DNA of 7,640 nt, from the NCBI GenBank assembly GCA_014764075.1, contig JACXUE010000056.1:1-7640 (forward strand), in the 5' to 3' direction. A program made the position numbers and the translations under genes. Positions within the stretch are counted from its first letter, which is position 1. Each line of letters opens with the position of its first letter. The notes beneath the pieces are model-generated. The model was given only the letters and a program-made list of their open reading frames with translations. It ran no database searches and had not been told where the DNA came from. This document shows, piece after piece, positions 7,558 through 7,640 of this stretch. The stretch comes from Sulfuricurvum sp. (lineage in GTDB: Bacteria > Campylobacterota > Campylobacteria > Campylobacterales > Sulfurimonadaceae).

Positions 7558-7640
7558 TCATAACCGAGACGATTGAGATAGAGAGGGATAAAAAAGTACT
7601 CTTTTTTTCATTATTCCTGACTTATGACGCAATAGTATCG
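7558..7640 (-). pseudogene. Upstream part of the same GGDEF gene in another frame, broken at an A7 tract
   Basis: Reading leftwards from the window edge, one frame gives ILLRHKSGIM-KK and then, unshifted, nonsense to a TGA at 7558-7560. The GGDEF frame is closed just upstream by adjacent TAA and TGA codons (7611-7613, 7608-7610). Removing one base in the A7 tract (T7 on the plus strand, 7602-7608) joins the frames as SGIMKKEYF, which lines up residue for residue with the GGDEF-domain opening motif TGLxNRRxF. The distance to VDMD is also what the family shows. This argues for one gene with a one-base shift that continues beyond the window. An alternative is a genuine start at the ATG at 7609-7611 behind AGGA (7615-7618, only 3 nt away), but it also needs the shift to reach the GGDEF frame. 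Whether the cause is mutation, slippage, phase variation or base-calling error cannot be decided here. Confidence 0.55.

Overview
The window looks like chromosomal DNA from a member of the Campylobacterota (Epsilonproteobacteria), most likely a free-living Sulfuricurvum- or Sulfurimonas-like organism. The reasons are the futalosine-pathway menaquinone gene mqnE, the moderate base composition with AT-rich intergenic gaps, promoters whose only good element is the -10 box, and a membrane diguanylate cyclase with a predicted periplasmic c-type heme. The genus is an inference from protein flavour; no database was searched.

Layout from left to right: (1) Positions 3-689, minus strand, hold the first 229 codons of mqnE, a radical SAM aminofutalosine synthase that runs off the left edge. 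(2) Positions 690-768 form a 79-bp divergent promoter region serving mqnE leftwards and glnD rightwards. (3) glnD (769-3276), the PII uridylyltransferase/uridylyl-removing enzyme, and glmS (3279-5093), the glutamine-dependent glucosamine-6-phosphate synthase, are separated by 2 nt, with the glmS ribosome binding site inside the end of glnD. (4) After a 102-bp gap comes a 612-residue membrane diguanylate cyclase (5196-7034) with a periplasmic CxxCH sensor segment, a HAMP-like linker, a Cys-containing GAF-like domain and a GGEEF catalytic domain. (5) A 99-bp convergent gap with a weak hairpin follows. (6) On the minus strand, from 7134 to the right edge, lies the end of a second GGDEF-domain gene. 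Its signature is lost (SSDTF), and its reading frame is broken by one base at an A7 tract.

The genes fall into two themes. glnD and glmS both concern glutamine: GlnD is the cell's glutamine sensor for nitrogen control, and GlmS spends glutamine on amino-sugar and cell-wall precursors. The two GGDEF genes concern cyclic di-GMP: one appears catalytically competent and feedback-inhibitable, while the other appears inactive and disrupted. mqnE is a housekeeping respiratory quinone gene.

I see no tRNA or rRNA gene, CRISPR array, insertion sequence or phage element, and no wholly new multi-gene system. The least ordinary items are the homopolymer frameshift in the last gene and the sensory architecture of the heme-c diguanylate cyclase.
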